Program-made: the position numbers and the translations under genes
Shown here: one piece after another, positions 39,807 through 48,749 of the stretch
Position numbering within the stretch: position 1 is the stretch's first letter
Layout of the letters: each line of letters opens with the position of its first letter
From: Pseudidiomarina taiwanensis
GTDB lineage: Bacteria > Pseudomonadota > Gammaproteobacteria > Enterobacterales > Alteromonadaceae
NCBI RefSeq assembly: GCF_003987435.1
Contig: NZ_PIQG01000002.1
Span: 1 to 64,000, forward strand
Reading direction: 5' to 3'
Length of the DNA: 64,000 nucleotides
The notes under the pieces: generated by a model
Told to the model about the DNA's origin: nothing
What the model saw: only the letters and a program-made list of their open reading frames with translations
The model's database searches: none

Positions 39807-39871
39807 TCTAATAACTCTTCTAAGCTTATCTTGTGAAAACCAAACAAATCACGCTAATCTGTCGGTAGTGT

Positions 39872-39901
39872 ATTATACCTTGTCTGCATAGATGGGGTCA
39901 G
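39872..39901 (-). promoter_or_regulatory. Possible sigma-70 promoter for grpE
   Basis: On the minus strand a perfect TATAAT (39877-39872) lies 18 bp from CTGACC (39901-39896), a weak -35. It overlaps the heat-shock promoter and would give basal expression. Confidence 0.5.
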
Positions 39902-39917
39902 CCGTATAGGATTCAAG
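39889..39917 (-). promoter_or_regulatory. Sigma-32 promoter for grpE
   Basis: On the minus strand CTTGAA (39917-39912), a 14-bp spacer, then CCCCATCTA (39897-39889): a full match to the heat-shock consensus. The -35 element lies just before the divergent nadK start codon at 39923. Confidence 0.9.
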
Positions 39918-39922
39918 TTCGG

Positions 39923-40825
39923 ATGAAAAAAAATATCACTGCGTCAACCTTACCTGCGTTTAAGCGGATTGCGCTACTTGGTAAAGTCAACCACAGCGCC
40001 ACCGAGAATACCTTGGCTGAACTCGAGCAGTTGCTCCTGCAAAGAGGATACCATGTTGTGCTCGAGGAGCGCACTGCTGAGCAACTCGCTCATTCAAGTT
40101 GCCCCACTTATCCACTGGCAGAGTTAGGTGAAGTCGCAGACCTTGCAGTAGTCGTCGGGGGGGACGGTAATATGCTGGGTGCAGCCCGCATTCTATCGGA
40201 GCAGAACCTACCGGTGATTGGTGTGAATCGCGGCAACTTGGGGTTTTTAACGGACCTTGATCCTGACCAAGTCGAGAGCCAACTGCTCGATGTCCTTGCC
40301 GGCCAATATCGACTGGAACGACGCTTCTTATTACAAGCAGAAATCTATCGTGGCGGGCACCATGAAAACGCCGGACGTGCAATTAATGAGATCGTACTGC
40401 ACTCGGACAAAGTGGCCCACATGATCGAGTTTGAAGTTTATGTCGACGACCAGTTTGTTTACAGCCAACGCTCGGATGGTTTAATTATCAGTACTCCCAC
40501 AGGCTCTACCGCCTATGCACTCTCCGCAGGTGGCTCAATTTTAACTCCGGGTATCGAAGCCATCAGTATTATTCCAATGTTCCCCCACACACTCAGCAGT
40601 CGGCCACTGACGCTTCCATCGAGTAGTAAGGTTTTACTGCGCGCAGCACCAAGTAATGAACCGCTCCAATTAAGTTGTGATGGCCATTTGCGCATGCACG
40701 TGGAACCCGGGGACGAAGTCATCATCAAGCGCTTTAGCCATGAGCTCGTATTAGTCCATCCGCTCGACTATTGCTATTACCGCGTCTTGCGTAACAAGCT
40801 GGGCTGGGGCAGCCGACTATTTTAA
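39923..40825 (+). CDS. nadK: NAD kinase
   Basis: 300 residues (E. coli 292). It phosphorylates NAD to [18 protein letters not shown] has the catalytic GGDGN (residues 79-83); [37 protein letters not shown] and [10 protein letters not shown] at the end are all canonical. Two glycine-rich ATP-NAD kinase halves are complete. The ribosome site before ATG 39923 is weak. It is divergent from grpE and followed by recN, the enterobacterial order. The grpE -35 element abuts its start, so the two may interfere. Confidence 0.97.
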   Translation: MKKNITASTLPAFKRIALLGKVNHSATENTLAELEQLLLQRGYHVVLEERTAEQLAHSSCPTYPLAELGEVADLAVVVGGDGNMLGAARILSEQNLPVIGVNRGNLGFLTDLDPDQVESQLLDVLAGQYRLERRFLLQAEIYRGGHHENAGRAINEIVLHSDKVAHMIEFEVYVDDQFVYSQRSDGLIISTPTGSTAYALSAGGSILTPGIEAISIIPMFPHTLSSRPLTLPSSSKVLLRAAPSNEPLQLSCDGHLRMHVEPGDEVIIKRFSHELVLVHPLDYCYYRVLRNKLGWGSRLF

Positions 40826-40850
40826 GTCGGCTCACGATTGCCACTTGCAT

Positions 40851-40892
40851 TACTGTATAAATACTGTATAACTACTGTATATATTATCAGTT
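40851..40892 (+). promoter_or_regulatory. LexA (SOS) box and phased repeats upstream of recN
   Basis: TACTGTATATATTATCAGTT (40873-40892) matches the 20-bp E. coli LexA consensus at 16 positions, with CTG and CAG half-sites intact. The element TACTGTATA occurs three times (40851, 40862, 40873) with an exact 11-bp period, one helical turn, giving additional half-sites. E. coli recN also has multiple SOS boxes. Confidence 0.85.
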
Positions 40893-40904
40893 ATTGAGGT
40901 GGCC

Positions 40905-42584
40905 ATGCTGACTCATCTACAAATTCGAAATCTCGCTGTTGTGCGAAACTTGGATACTGATTTTAGTGCCGGAATGACTGCGATCACCGGTGAAACAGGA
41001 GCCGGTAAATCCATCGCTCTCGATGCTTTAGGTTTATGTTTAGGCGACCGCGCTGACGCTGACTTGGTTCGCGCTGGGCAAAGCAAAGCTGAAGTCATCG
41101 CTGAATTCGAACTCACCCCAACGAGCCCTGCTTTACAATGGTTAGAACAGCAAGAACTGAGTGACGAAAACCATCCTCATACCTGTATTATTCGGCGGAC
41201 GATCACTCAAGAAGGTCGCTCGCGAGCTTGGATTAACGGTGCGGTTGCGACGGTCACGCAATTACGTGAGTTAGCGCCATTTTTAGTCAATATTCACGGT
41301 CAACATGAACATCAACTGCTGAACCGAGCTGAGTATCAACAGCGCATCTTAGATGCTTACGCTGGACACAGCCAATTACTGCAGCAAGTTACTGAACACT
41401 ACCAGCACTGGCGTAAGTTGCATCAACAACAGAAGCAGTGGCAACAGCAGCAAGAAGAATTTGCTGCCCGACGTGAGTTACTTGAGTACCAAGTACAAGA
41501 GCTCGATGAATTTGGCCTAAGTGAAGGTGAGTTCGAGCAACTCGACCATGAATTTAAGCGAGCGGCTAATACTGCTGGCTTAAAGGAAGATGCTGAGTTT
41601 GCGCTCAACGTGTTATTTGAGGTTGAGCATAATAGCGCCCATGGTCTCGTTCAGGCGGCCCTCAGTCGACTGGAAAACCAGCTGGATAATGACCCGCAAC
41701 TTGCCGATACGGTAAAGCTACTGAGTGATGCGAAAGTGCAAATCGATGAGGCCTGTCGTGATTTACGTCATTATTATGACAATCTTGACGTCGATCCAGC
41801 GACCCTTGCGCAAATTGAACAGCGTGTCAGTCAAGCGGTTAAACTTGCGAAAAAACACCAAGTCGAAGCGGCGATGTTGCCACAAAAACATCAGCAGTTA
41901 AGCGAAGAGCTGGCGCAGCTTAGTGCAACAGAAAGCGATTTATCCGCGCTTGAGCAAAGTATTCAGCAAGCCAACCAAGCCTATCGACAAGCTGCGGCTG
42001 AGCTGAGCAAATCACGCCAACAAGCCGCCGCTAAATTAGCCAAAGCGATCACCGCTAGTATGCAGCAGTTAAGCATGCCTCATGGTCAGTTTGCGATTGA
42101 GGTTGAACACCATGCACAGCAGCCAGCAACTGCAATGGGAACCGATACTATTCAGTTTTTAGTCAGTGCCAATCCGGGCCAACCTCTTCAGGCTCTCGCA
42201 AAAACCGCGTCCGGTGGTGAGCTGTCGCGAATTAGTTTGGCTATTCAAGTCATCACCGCGAACCAATTAACCACTCCAACTTTGATGTTCGACGAGGTTG
42301 ATGTGGGAGTAAGTGGTGCAACTGCCGCGACGGTTGGTAAACTACTGCGTCAACTTGGCCAACAAGCCCAAGTGATCTGTGTAACTCACCTGCCCCAAGT
42401 CGCAGCATGTGCGCATCAACAACTGCAAGTGGCCAAAGTGACCGATGGGCGCAGTACCGAAACCTCGATGATTGCCCTCACAGAAGCTGAACGGGTGCTC
42501 GAAATAGCGCGCTTACTCGGCGGCGATAAAGTGACGGAATCTGCCAAAGCAAACGCAGCCGAATTACTCGCACATAGTGACTGA
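40905..42584 (+). CDS. recN: DNA repair protein RecN
   Basis: 559 residues from ATG 40905 (E. coli 553). An SMC-like ATPase for double-strand break repair, strongly SOS-induced. Walker A ITGETGAGKSIALDALGLCLG, the coiled-coil arms in the middle (Gln/Leu/Glu-rich, about 150-360), the ABC signature KTASGGELSRISLAIQVI and Walker B TLMFDEVDVGVSG are present (each a short part of a longer conserved stretch). GAGG lies 5 nt before the ATG; GTG 40899 two codons earlier is less likely. The LexA box ends 12 bp before the start. Confidence 0.97.
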   Translation: MLTHLQIRNLAVVRNLDTDFSAGMTAITGETGAGKSIALDALGLCLGDRADADLVRAGQSKAEVIAEFELTPTSPALQWLEQQELSDENHPHTCIIRRTITQEGRSRAWINGAVATVTQLRELAPFLVNIHGQHEHQLLNRAEYQQRILDAYAGHSQLLQQVTEHYQHWRKLHQQQKQWQQQQEEFAARRELLEYQVQELDEFGLSEGEFEQLDHEFKRAANTAGLKEDAEFALNVLFEVEHNSAHGLVQAALSRLENQLDNDPQLADTVKLLSDAKVQIDEACRDLRHYYDNLDVDPATLAQIEQRVSQAVKLAKKHQVEAAMLPQKHQQLSEELAQLSATESDLSALEQSIQQANQAYRQAAAELSKSRQQAAAKLAKAITASMQQLSMPHGQFAIEVEHHAQQPATAMGTDTIQFLVSANPGQPLQALAKTASGGELSRISLAIQVITANQLTTPTLMFDEVDVGVSGATAATVGKLLRQLGQQAQVICVTHLPQVAACAHQQLQVAKVTDGRSTETSMIALTEAERVLEIARLLGGDKVTESAKANAAELLAHSD

Positions 42585-42598
42585 ACTCTCCTAATTTA

Positions 42599-42641
42599 AT
42601 GCAGTCAATCATGACAATGGGCTAGTCATGAGAGACTGCAT
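42599..42641. repeat. Nested inverted repeat between recN and bamE
   Basis: ATGCAGTC (42599-42606) pairs with GACTGCAT (42634-42641), and inside them CATGAC (42610-42615) pairs with GTCATG (42625-42630). The two stems are separated by symmetric 3-nt internal loops and close a 9-nt loop. No T-run follows. It could end the recN mRNA without classical termination or bind a protein. Confidence 0.6.
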
Positions 42642-42707
42642 TGGCTATCATCGCAGTCTTAAGTGCTAAGACAAATGTCTACTGCTAATGCTAACTGAGT
42701 GAGTTCA

Positions 42708-43067
42708 ATGCAAAATATGAGAATTGTTGTCGCCGTCTGTTGTGGCTTAATTTTAAGTGGTTGTTCAGTATTCAACGGGTTGGTGTACCGGATCGATGTA
42801 CCGCAGGGTAATTATCTTGAGCAGCGCGATGTCGACCAACTTCGGGTCGGGATGAATAAGGCACAGGTTGAATATGTTTTAGGCGCGCCTGTAGCTGCAA
42901 GTGCGTTTAACAGTGATACATGGCATTATGTTTTCAGTATGAACTCAGGAACTGGCGCAGCAAGTTATACACAACACATTACCCTGCGCTTTGAGAATGA
43001 CCAGCTCGTATCTTACGAAGGTGATTTCGAGCGTCCTGAAAACTTCGATATTCCGCTGGAACAGTAA
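42708..43067 (+). CDS. bamE: Outer-membrane assembly lipoprotein BamE (SmpA)
   Basis: 119 residues from ATG 42708. It is part of the BAM complex that inserts beta-barrel proteins. Lipobox LSGC with Cys19; then VYRIDVPQGNYLEQRDVDQLRVGM, VLGAPVAA and WHYVF, the family pattern (E. coli: VYRPDINQGNYL, RVGM). GTG 42699 is an in-frame alternative start. It follows recN as in E. coli. The next gene's ribosome site (AAGGAG) lies 30 bp after its stop, so cotranscription is likely. Confidence 0.95.
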   Translation: MQNMRIVVAVCCGLILSGCSVFNGLVYRIDVPQGNYLEQRDVDQLRVGMNKAQVEYVLGAPVAASAFNSDTWHYVFSMNSGTGAASYTQHITLRFENDQLVSYEGDFERPENFDIPLEQ

Positions 43068-43107
43068 GCCGTCTGTCAACCAGCGTTCCAACACGATAAG
43101 GAGCGTC

Positions 43108-45882
43108 ATGGTGTCCCCTAGTCACGGCGGTGACAGTGTTGTCCACGCAACAGATATTATTCAAAGCCCAGCTGATCAGTGCCATTATCAGGCGCTGACC
43201 TTAGCTAATGGGCTGCGCTGTTGCTTGGTCCACTCGCCCGAGGCGCAGCACTCTGCCGCCGCTATGGCGGTTGCCACTGGTCATTTTGACGATCCCGAAG
43301 ACGCCCAAGGCTTAGCTCACTTCCTAGAGCACATGTTGTTCTTAGGAACCGAAGGCTATCCAGCCGCTGAAGATTACCAGAATTTTATTGCTAATCATGG
43401 CGGTGGCCATAACGCTTGGACCGGCACTGAACTCAGTAATTATTACTTTCACATTCTGCCAGAATACTTTGGCCAAGCACTTGACCGCTTTTGCCGATTT
43501 TTTTATCAGCCGTTATTGCATCCAGATTGGGTTGCTAAAGAACTCGAGTCCATTGACGCTGAATTTCATTTAAAGCGTCAAGACGAACTACGCCGACTGT
43601 ATCAAGTGCATAAATCGACAGTGAATCAAGCGCACCCTTTTGCTAAGTTCTCGGTTGGCAATCGCAATACTTTAAGTGATCGACCGGATCGCCCTTTGGC
43701 TCAGCAGTTACGAGATTTTTTCCAAAGCAACTACCAAGCACAATGGATGACCCTCGTCTTAGTGGGTCCGCATTCGCTGGCTGAATTGCAACAACTCGCG
43801 CTGCAATATGGCGAAGAAATTCCCGGACAGCCGGAGCGGGTAAAACCTGCTATTGACGTTCCATTGTACCTGCCCGAGCAGCTTGCAGCCCGCATTCAAA
43901 TGCGCCCTTTAAAAGACGTGCAGCGGCTCATTATCTCCTTTGCGCTGCCAAGTATTGATGCCGATTATGCGCATAAAACAACAAGTTTTATTGCCCATAT
44001 ACTCGGCTACGAGGGGCCTGGTAGTCTTTTTTCGCTGCTGCGCGAGCGCCAGTGGATTGTCTCCCTCGCCGCAGGCGGTGGAATCAGTGGCAGTAACTTC
44101 AAAGACTTCAACATCAATATGCAGTTAACCGACGAAGGTCTTGCGCACATTGACGATATCATCGCTGAAGTCCTCGCCTACATTCGCCTGATTGACGCAA
44201 TGGCAATTGAAGAATGGCGTTACCAAGAACGCCAAAACACGATTGCGCAGGCGTTTCGCTATCAAGAGCGCAGCCGCAGTAAAGATTTAGCACCAGCATT
44301 AGCCGTGAACCTGCAGCAATACAAACTCGAGGATGTGGTCTTTGGGGACTACCGCATGGATGGCTTAAACCATTCATTCGCCAGGCAGATACTGCAATTG
44401 ATGACACCTGATAATATGCGCACAACCGTCATTCATAAGCAGGTTGAAACGGATCAGATTGAACCCATTTATGGATCCGAATATAGCTTCTCGCCACTCT
44501 CAAATGACAGTCTTGCCCGTTTTCGCGCCATCAGCGCAAGTGATAGCCAAGCACGGTTGCCGCAAGCTAACCCATACACGGGTCAGTTGCGTCCGCTGCA
44601 TCCGGTCAAGCGGGTGCAAAGCGTACCGGAACTGACCGTCATTAATTCGAAGTTGCGCCATTGGCACTTACAAGAAGCAGAGTTTAGAGTTCCTCGCGCG
44701 CATCTATACCTTAGTTTTCGCTTACCCGCAGTCACGGCCACTGCGCGCAGTTTTGCGCTAGCACGATTATGGTGCGAGTTACTCCTCGACTACCTTAGCG
44801 AGTCCTGTTATGACGCTGAAGTTGCTGGGTTACATTACAATATTTATCCGCAACAACAAGGCATTACGATACATATATCGGGCCTATCCAGCGGCGTTGC
44901 GACGCTGAGTCAGCAACTACTGATCACCCTTCAAAACGCCACCTTTAGTCCGCACCGATTTCATGTTTTACGGCAAAAACTAGCGCAAAATTGGCGCTCT
45001 GCACTGGCCAGTCGTCCGCTTAATCTATTGTTTTCAAAATTTAATGTATTAGTGCAACCCAACACCTTTGCAGTCTGCCAGCTCGCCGAAGAACTGGCGG
45101 AGATCGATCTTGCCGACTATCAGCAGTGGCGCAGCCAACTGTTTAATGAAGTAGCCATCGAATCCTTTAGCTGCGGTGATATCATTACCGAGGAACTGCA
45201 CCCTGTGTTAGAGCAAATCCAGCAGCTCACCGCAGCAGCTAAACTTGCGCCACTGGCGCAGTTGGACGCTCGTGGTTTAGCAGAATTACAAGCACAAGAC
45301 TTCAAAGTATGCGAAGGGTTGCGGCAAACGCATCCGGATAGCGCGCTCATTTTAGCCATTCAAGGCGAACAAACCGAACTGCGCGAGCAAGCACTTTTCC
45401 TGTTATTTAACCATTTAGTCAATAGTGCATTTTTCCATCAGTTACGAACGGAAAAACAGTTAGGTTATTTAGTTGGAACCAGTTATTTACCCATTCAGCA
45501 ACGTCCGCATTTGCTATTTTACGTGCAGTCGTCAAATACTGACACCGAACAATTAACGACAGCGGTCGAACACTTCTTAGCTGATTTCCAGCTGCACCTG
45601 CAGCAATTCGACGCTGACCAGTTAGCCTCCGCACAACAGGCAATCCGCCTACAACTGCTTGAACCGGACACTAATCTGCGTTTGCGCGCACAGCGTTTCT
45701 GGAGCTCAATTACTCAAGCTGACACTGATTTTGCTCGTTTAAACCAACTTGCTGAGGCACTAGAACACCTCACACCCAAGGATTTACAGCAATTTTTTAA
45801 CACTGCTGTGTTGCAGACGACATCGCGCTTATACCTTAAAAGTGAACCGACTGCTTTGACAGCCGTGGCAGAACCTGATTAA
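43108..45882 (+). CDS. M16 family (pitrilysin/insulinase-like) zinc peptidase
   Basis: 924 residues from ATG 43108, with AAGGAG 5 nt upstream; the frame is open further up but overlaps bamE. Inverted zinc motif HFLEH (His71, Glu74, His75) with distal Glu152 in ELESIDAEF; GGHNAWTGTELSNYYFHI is the typical following block. The length and four-domain layout, including a late EKQLGYLVGT block, match protease III and insulin-degrading enzymes. Unlike E. coli PtrA it has no N-terminal signal peptide, so it is predicted to be cytoplasmic or non-classically located. It follows bamE and precedes the GGDEF/EAL gene by 41 bp. Confidence 0.93.
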   Translation: MVSPSHGGDSVVHATDIIQSPADQCHYQALTLANGLRCCLVHSPEAQHSAAAMAVATGHFDDPEDAQGLAHFLEHMLFLGTEGYPAAEDYQNFIANHGGGHNAWTGTELSNYYFHILPEYFGQALDRFCRFFYQPLLHPDWVAKELESIDAEFHLKRQDELRRLYQVHKSTVNQAHPFAKFSVGNRNTLSDRPDRPLAQQLRDFFQSNYQAQWMTLVLVGPHSLAELQQLALQYGEEIPGQPERVKPAIDVPLYLPEQLAARIQMRPLKDVQRLIISFALPSIDADYAHKTTSFIAHILGYEGPGSLFSLLRERQWIVSLAAGGGISGSNFKDFNINMQLTDEGLAHIDDIIAEVLAYIRLIDAMAIEEWRYQERQNTIAQAFRYQERSRSKDLAPALAVNLQQYKLEDVVFGDYRMDGLNHSFARQILQLMTPDNMRTTVIHKQVETDQIEPIYGSEYSFSPLSNDSLARFRAISASDSQARLPQANPYTGQLRPLHPVKRVQSVPELTVINSKLRHWHLQEAEFRVPRAHLYLSFRLPAVTATARSFALARLWCELLLDYLSESCYDAEVAGLHYNIYPQQQGITIHISGLSSGVATLSQQLLITLQNATFSPHRFHVLRQKLAQNWRSALASRPLNLLFSKFNVLVQPNTFAVCQLAEELAEIDLADYQQWRSQLFNEVAIESFSCGDIITEELHPVLEQIQQLTAAAKLAPLAQLDARGLAELQAQDFKVCEGLRQTHPDSALILAIQGEQTELREQALFLLFNHLVNSAFFHQLRTEKQLGYLVGTSYLPIQQRPHLLFYVQSSNTDTEQLTTAVEHFLADFQLHLQQFDADQLASAQQAIRLQLLEPDTNLRLRAQRFWSSITQADTDFARLNQLAEALEHLTPKDLQQFFNTAVLQTTSRLYLKSEPTALTAVAEPD

Positions 45883-45923
45883 CTTTAGTCATAGTCTATC
45901 GACCCTAGTTTGAGTATCCGAAC

Positions 45924-48536
45924 TTGAAGCACTTTTTATTGGCGGTTAGTTGCTTACTGGTAAGCTTACTAAGCGTGCCGGCGCAAGCATTCCAACCTAG
46001 CTACGATGAATGGCAAGTCGAATTGATCACCCTCCGTCTCGCCAATCAACCCATCGATGCGACCGCTTTAGATGCGCGTAATCGGCCTCAGTTATACAAT
46101 ACCGAAACCCTCTACCTACCTGAGATTGATAAGCCCTTCTCGATCGAATTTGGCGCACCCTACGCGCCCAACGCCAGTCAGCTGTATTATCGCTACAAAC
46201 TAGAGGGGGTCGATCAAGATTGGATCTTTACCGATGCAAGTTTTCGCCGTGCGACCTACACTAATCTCCCGTTTGGTCAGCATTCATTTCGTGTGAGCGC
46301 ATCAATTGACGGTCAACTCTGGCTCGGTGAACGCGCCATCATTCTCGATGTTGCCCGACCACTGTGGTTGAGTTATTGGGCTATCGCACTGTATCTAATG
46401 CTTGCGTTCGCAATCATTTATGTTGTCGTGGTGGCACTGCGGAGCAAACGTAAGGCCCTCAAACAATTACGCGATAGTGAAGAGCGTCTCAAGTTAAGTC
46501 TATGGGGAAGCGGTGATCTGTTGTGGGACTGGGATATGACCACTGAGCAACTCCATTGCCATAACAGTTGGCGTGATTTCCCTGAGTTTCCACTTGACCA
46601 AATTCGCCATAAAAATTCAGTTCATCCGACCCCAACTCAGCTGGGTGCGATTCACCCTAACGATCGCGAGCGGGTCCGCACCGAACTTGAAGCCTATCTC
46701 TACCACCAGAGTGAGAGTTACGAGAGCACCTACCGAGTGCGTGGCGCGAAAGGTTGGGTTTGGGTGTTAGACCGAGGCAAGATAGTCGCCCGTGACGAGC
46801 AACAGCGGCCACTGCGAATGACCGGCACCCTCAAAGATATTACCCCTTTGGTTGCCGCAGAAGAGCGACTGAAAATGCTCGCTGCTTCGATAACTAATAT
46901 TTCTGACGGGGTGTGTATCTACGATGAACAATTCAGAGTCGTCGAAACCAACCAATCATTTACTCGAATCACTGGCTATCAACGTGACGAAATCGTTGGT
47001 AGCCCGCTCACCTTTAAACTCTACAACCGTGATTACTTAGAACAAGTCAAAGCGATGCTAGCCTTGCATGGCACTTGGCATAGCGAGATAGAAGATTTGC
47101 GCAAAGATGGTCTGCAATACCAAATGGATTTAACCATCGATGCAATTCGCGATGATAGCGGCACCATTTCTCATTATGTTGCAACCTTCTCTGATATCAC
47201 TGACCGCAAACATAAAGAACGTGAACTCAGACGTTTAGCAAATACCGATACCCTGACTGGTCTGCCAAACCGCTCCTATTTTCAAGTGACGCACTCAAAC
47301 CTGGTGCGAAAACGTATCGCCCATGCCTTGCTGGTGTTCGACCTAGATGATTTTAAGAAGATTAATGACTCGTTAGGCCACGAAGTTGGTGATCACCTCT
47401 TGCTCCAAGCAGCCGAGCGCATTAGCGATGTCGCCCGCGCCCAAGATACTGTTTATCGTATCGGTGGCGATGAGTTCGCTCTATTGCTCGAAGATACCAC
47501 GAATATTCATACCATTACCCAAGCCGCAAATCGGATCCTCGATACCCTGCGTCTCCCCTTTAATATTCGCGGAGAAGATGTCGTGATCAGTGGCTCGATC
47601 GGTATTGTTGTCTATCCTGCGGATGGTGAGACCTCGCAAGAACTGCTGCAAAATGCTGATACCGCCATGTATCACACCAAAAGTCGGGGCGGCAATGCCT
47701 ATCACTTTTTCAACGAATCGATGAACCGCAATGCGGTGCGTCGCCTGCACGTTGAGAGCCAGCTGCGCCATGCCCTGAAGCACAACTATTTGCAGGTGCA
47801 TTACCAAGCTAAAGTCTCACTTAAAGATCATCGTTATGTCGGTCTCGAGGCGCTCGTTCGGCTCGATATTCCCGGAGCAGAGGTGATTAGTCCGGCCGAG
47901 TTTATCCCGCTTGCCGAGGAAACTGGACTGATTATTGATGTCGGTGAACGGGTCTTGCGTCAAACTTGTCGAGATATGCGTAACTGGATTGCGGCTGACC
48001 AAGTGACAGGCCGGGTTGCGGTCAACTTATCGGCAAGACAATTCTTACAACCGGATTTAACCCAGCGCATTAAGACCATTCTTGCCGAAGAGGGTTTACC
48101 TCCGCACTATTTAGAATTAGAAATTACCGAAGGTGTGGTCATGGAAAATCCGGAGCGTGCGATTCAGATCATGAGTGAATTACATCAAACCGGTATTCAC
48201 CTTGCCCTTGATGATTTTGGCACCGGCTATTCATCGCTTGCCTATTTAAAACGCTTCCCGATTCAGACCTTGAAAATCGATAAGGCGTTTATTGACGATA
48301 TTCACAGCGCTGAGCGTGACCGCAATATGGTGGCCTCAATTGTAGGGATGGCACATAATTTAGGGTTATCGGTGGTGGCAGAGGGCGTTGTGGATTATCA
48401 ACAGGCACAGATTTTAGCCGGATTAAACTGCGAGTACGCACAAGGTTATCTGTACGCCCAACCCCTTAGCGGTGAGAAGTTTCTAGAACATATTTCGACG
48501 CCTTTGCAGGCGCCGAAATCATACCTACTGAACTAA
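45924..48536 (+). CDS. Membrane Y_Y_Y-PAS-PAS-GGDEF-EAL cyclic-di-GMP protein
   Basis: 870 residues. The only usable start is TTG 45924, since an in-frame stop lies six codons upstream; a signal peptide follows (SVPAQA at about 17-22). Periplasmic Y_Y_Y-type sensor (YYRYKLEGVDQDWIFT, YTNLPFGQHSF), one membrane segment at about 149-171, two PAS domains (about 185-435), then GGDEF with intact RIGGDEFALLLE near 513 and EAL with GLEALVRL near 640, ELEITEG, DDFGTGYSSLAYLKRF and VAEGV. Both diguanylate cyclase and phosphodiesterase sites look intact. Most Y_Y_Y sensors follow a seven-bladed propeller, which is absent here. Role: surface/biofilm signalling, input unknown. Confidence 0.92.
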   Translation: MKHFLLAVSCLLVSLLSVPAQAFQPSYDEWQVELITLRLANQPIDATALDARNRPQLYNTETLYLPEIDKPFSIEFGAPYAPNASQLYYRYKLEGVDQDWIFTDASFRRATYTNLPFGQHSFRVSASIDGQLWLGERAIILDVARPLWLSYWAIALYLMLAFAIIYVVVVALRSKRKALKQLRDSEERLKLSLWGSGDLLWDWDMTTEQLHCHNSWRDFPEFPLDQIRHKNSVHPTPTQLGAIHPNDRERVRTELEAYLYHQSESYESTYRVRGAKGWVWVLDRGKIVARDEQQRPLRMTGTLKDITPLVAAEERLKMLAASITNISDGVCIYDEQFRVVETNQSFTRITGYQRDEIVGSPLTFKLYNRDYLEQVKAMLALHGTWHSEIEDLRKDGLQYQMDLTIDAIRDDSGTISHYVATFSDITDRKHKERELRRLANTDTLTGLPNRSYFQVTHSNLVRKRIAHALLVFDLDDFKKINDSLGHEVGDHLLLQAAERISDVARAQDTVYRIGGDEFALLLEDTTNIHTITQAANRILDTLRLPFNIRGEDVVISGSIGIVVYPADGETSQELLQNADTAMYHTKSRGGNAYHFFNESMNRNAVRRLHVESQLRHALKHNYLQVHYQAKVSLKDHRYVGLEALVRLDIPGAEVISPAEFIPLAEETGLIIDVGERVLRQTCRDMRNWIAADQVTGRVAVNLSARQFLQPDLTQRIKTILAEEGLPPHYLELEITEGVVMENPERAIQIMSELHQTGIHLALDDFGTGYSSLAYLKRFPIQTLKIDKAFIDDIHSAERDRNMVASIVGMAHNLGLSVVAEGVVDYQQAQILAGLNCEYAQGYLYAQPLSGEKFLEHISTPLQAPKSYLLN

Positions 48537-48730
48537 CGAACGTTCCAAATTACCCCGTTGCGACCTTGCGACTGCAATCGCTTAAGTCGCTTATGGGTGA
48601 CAAACATGGGCAACATGAAGGGCCCAAAAAGCAAGCCTAGAGCCCCCCACCGCTTCGCTCCCATGGCGTTTCGCAACGCCTGAATATAAAGTGTTAGCGC
48701 AGACAACAAACAACACAACGCAATAATCAC
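48533..48730 (-). CDS. Small membrane protein of unknown function
   Basis: 65 residues from GTG 48730, with GAGG 5 nt upstream, which supports real translation. One or two hydrophobic segments: residues 1-20 (IIALCCLLSALTLYIQAL) and 29-46 (GALGLLFGPFMLPMFV), ending with a basic, Arg/Lys-rich tail. I do not recognise a family. It lies 19 bp after the fadJ stop on the same strand, so it may be the last gene of fadI-fadJ. Its stop overlaps the end of the convergent GGDEF/EAL gene by 4 bp. Confidence 0.6.
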   Translation of the reverse strand: MIIALCCLLSALTLYIQALRNAMGAKRWGALGLLFGPFMLPMFVTHKRLKRLQSQGRNGVIWNVR

Positions 48731-48749
48731 AATAACCTCATTCGTTCAA

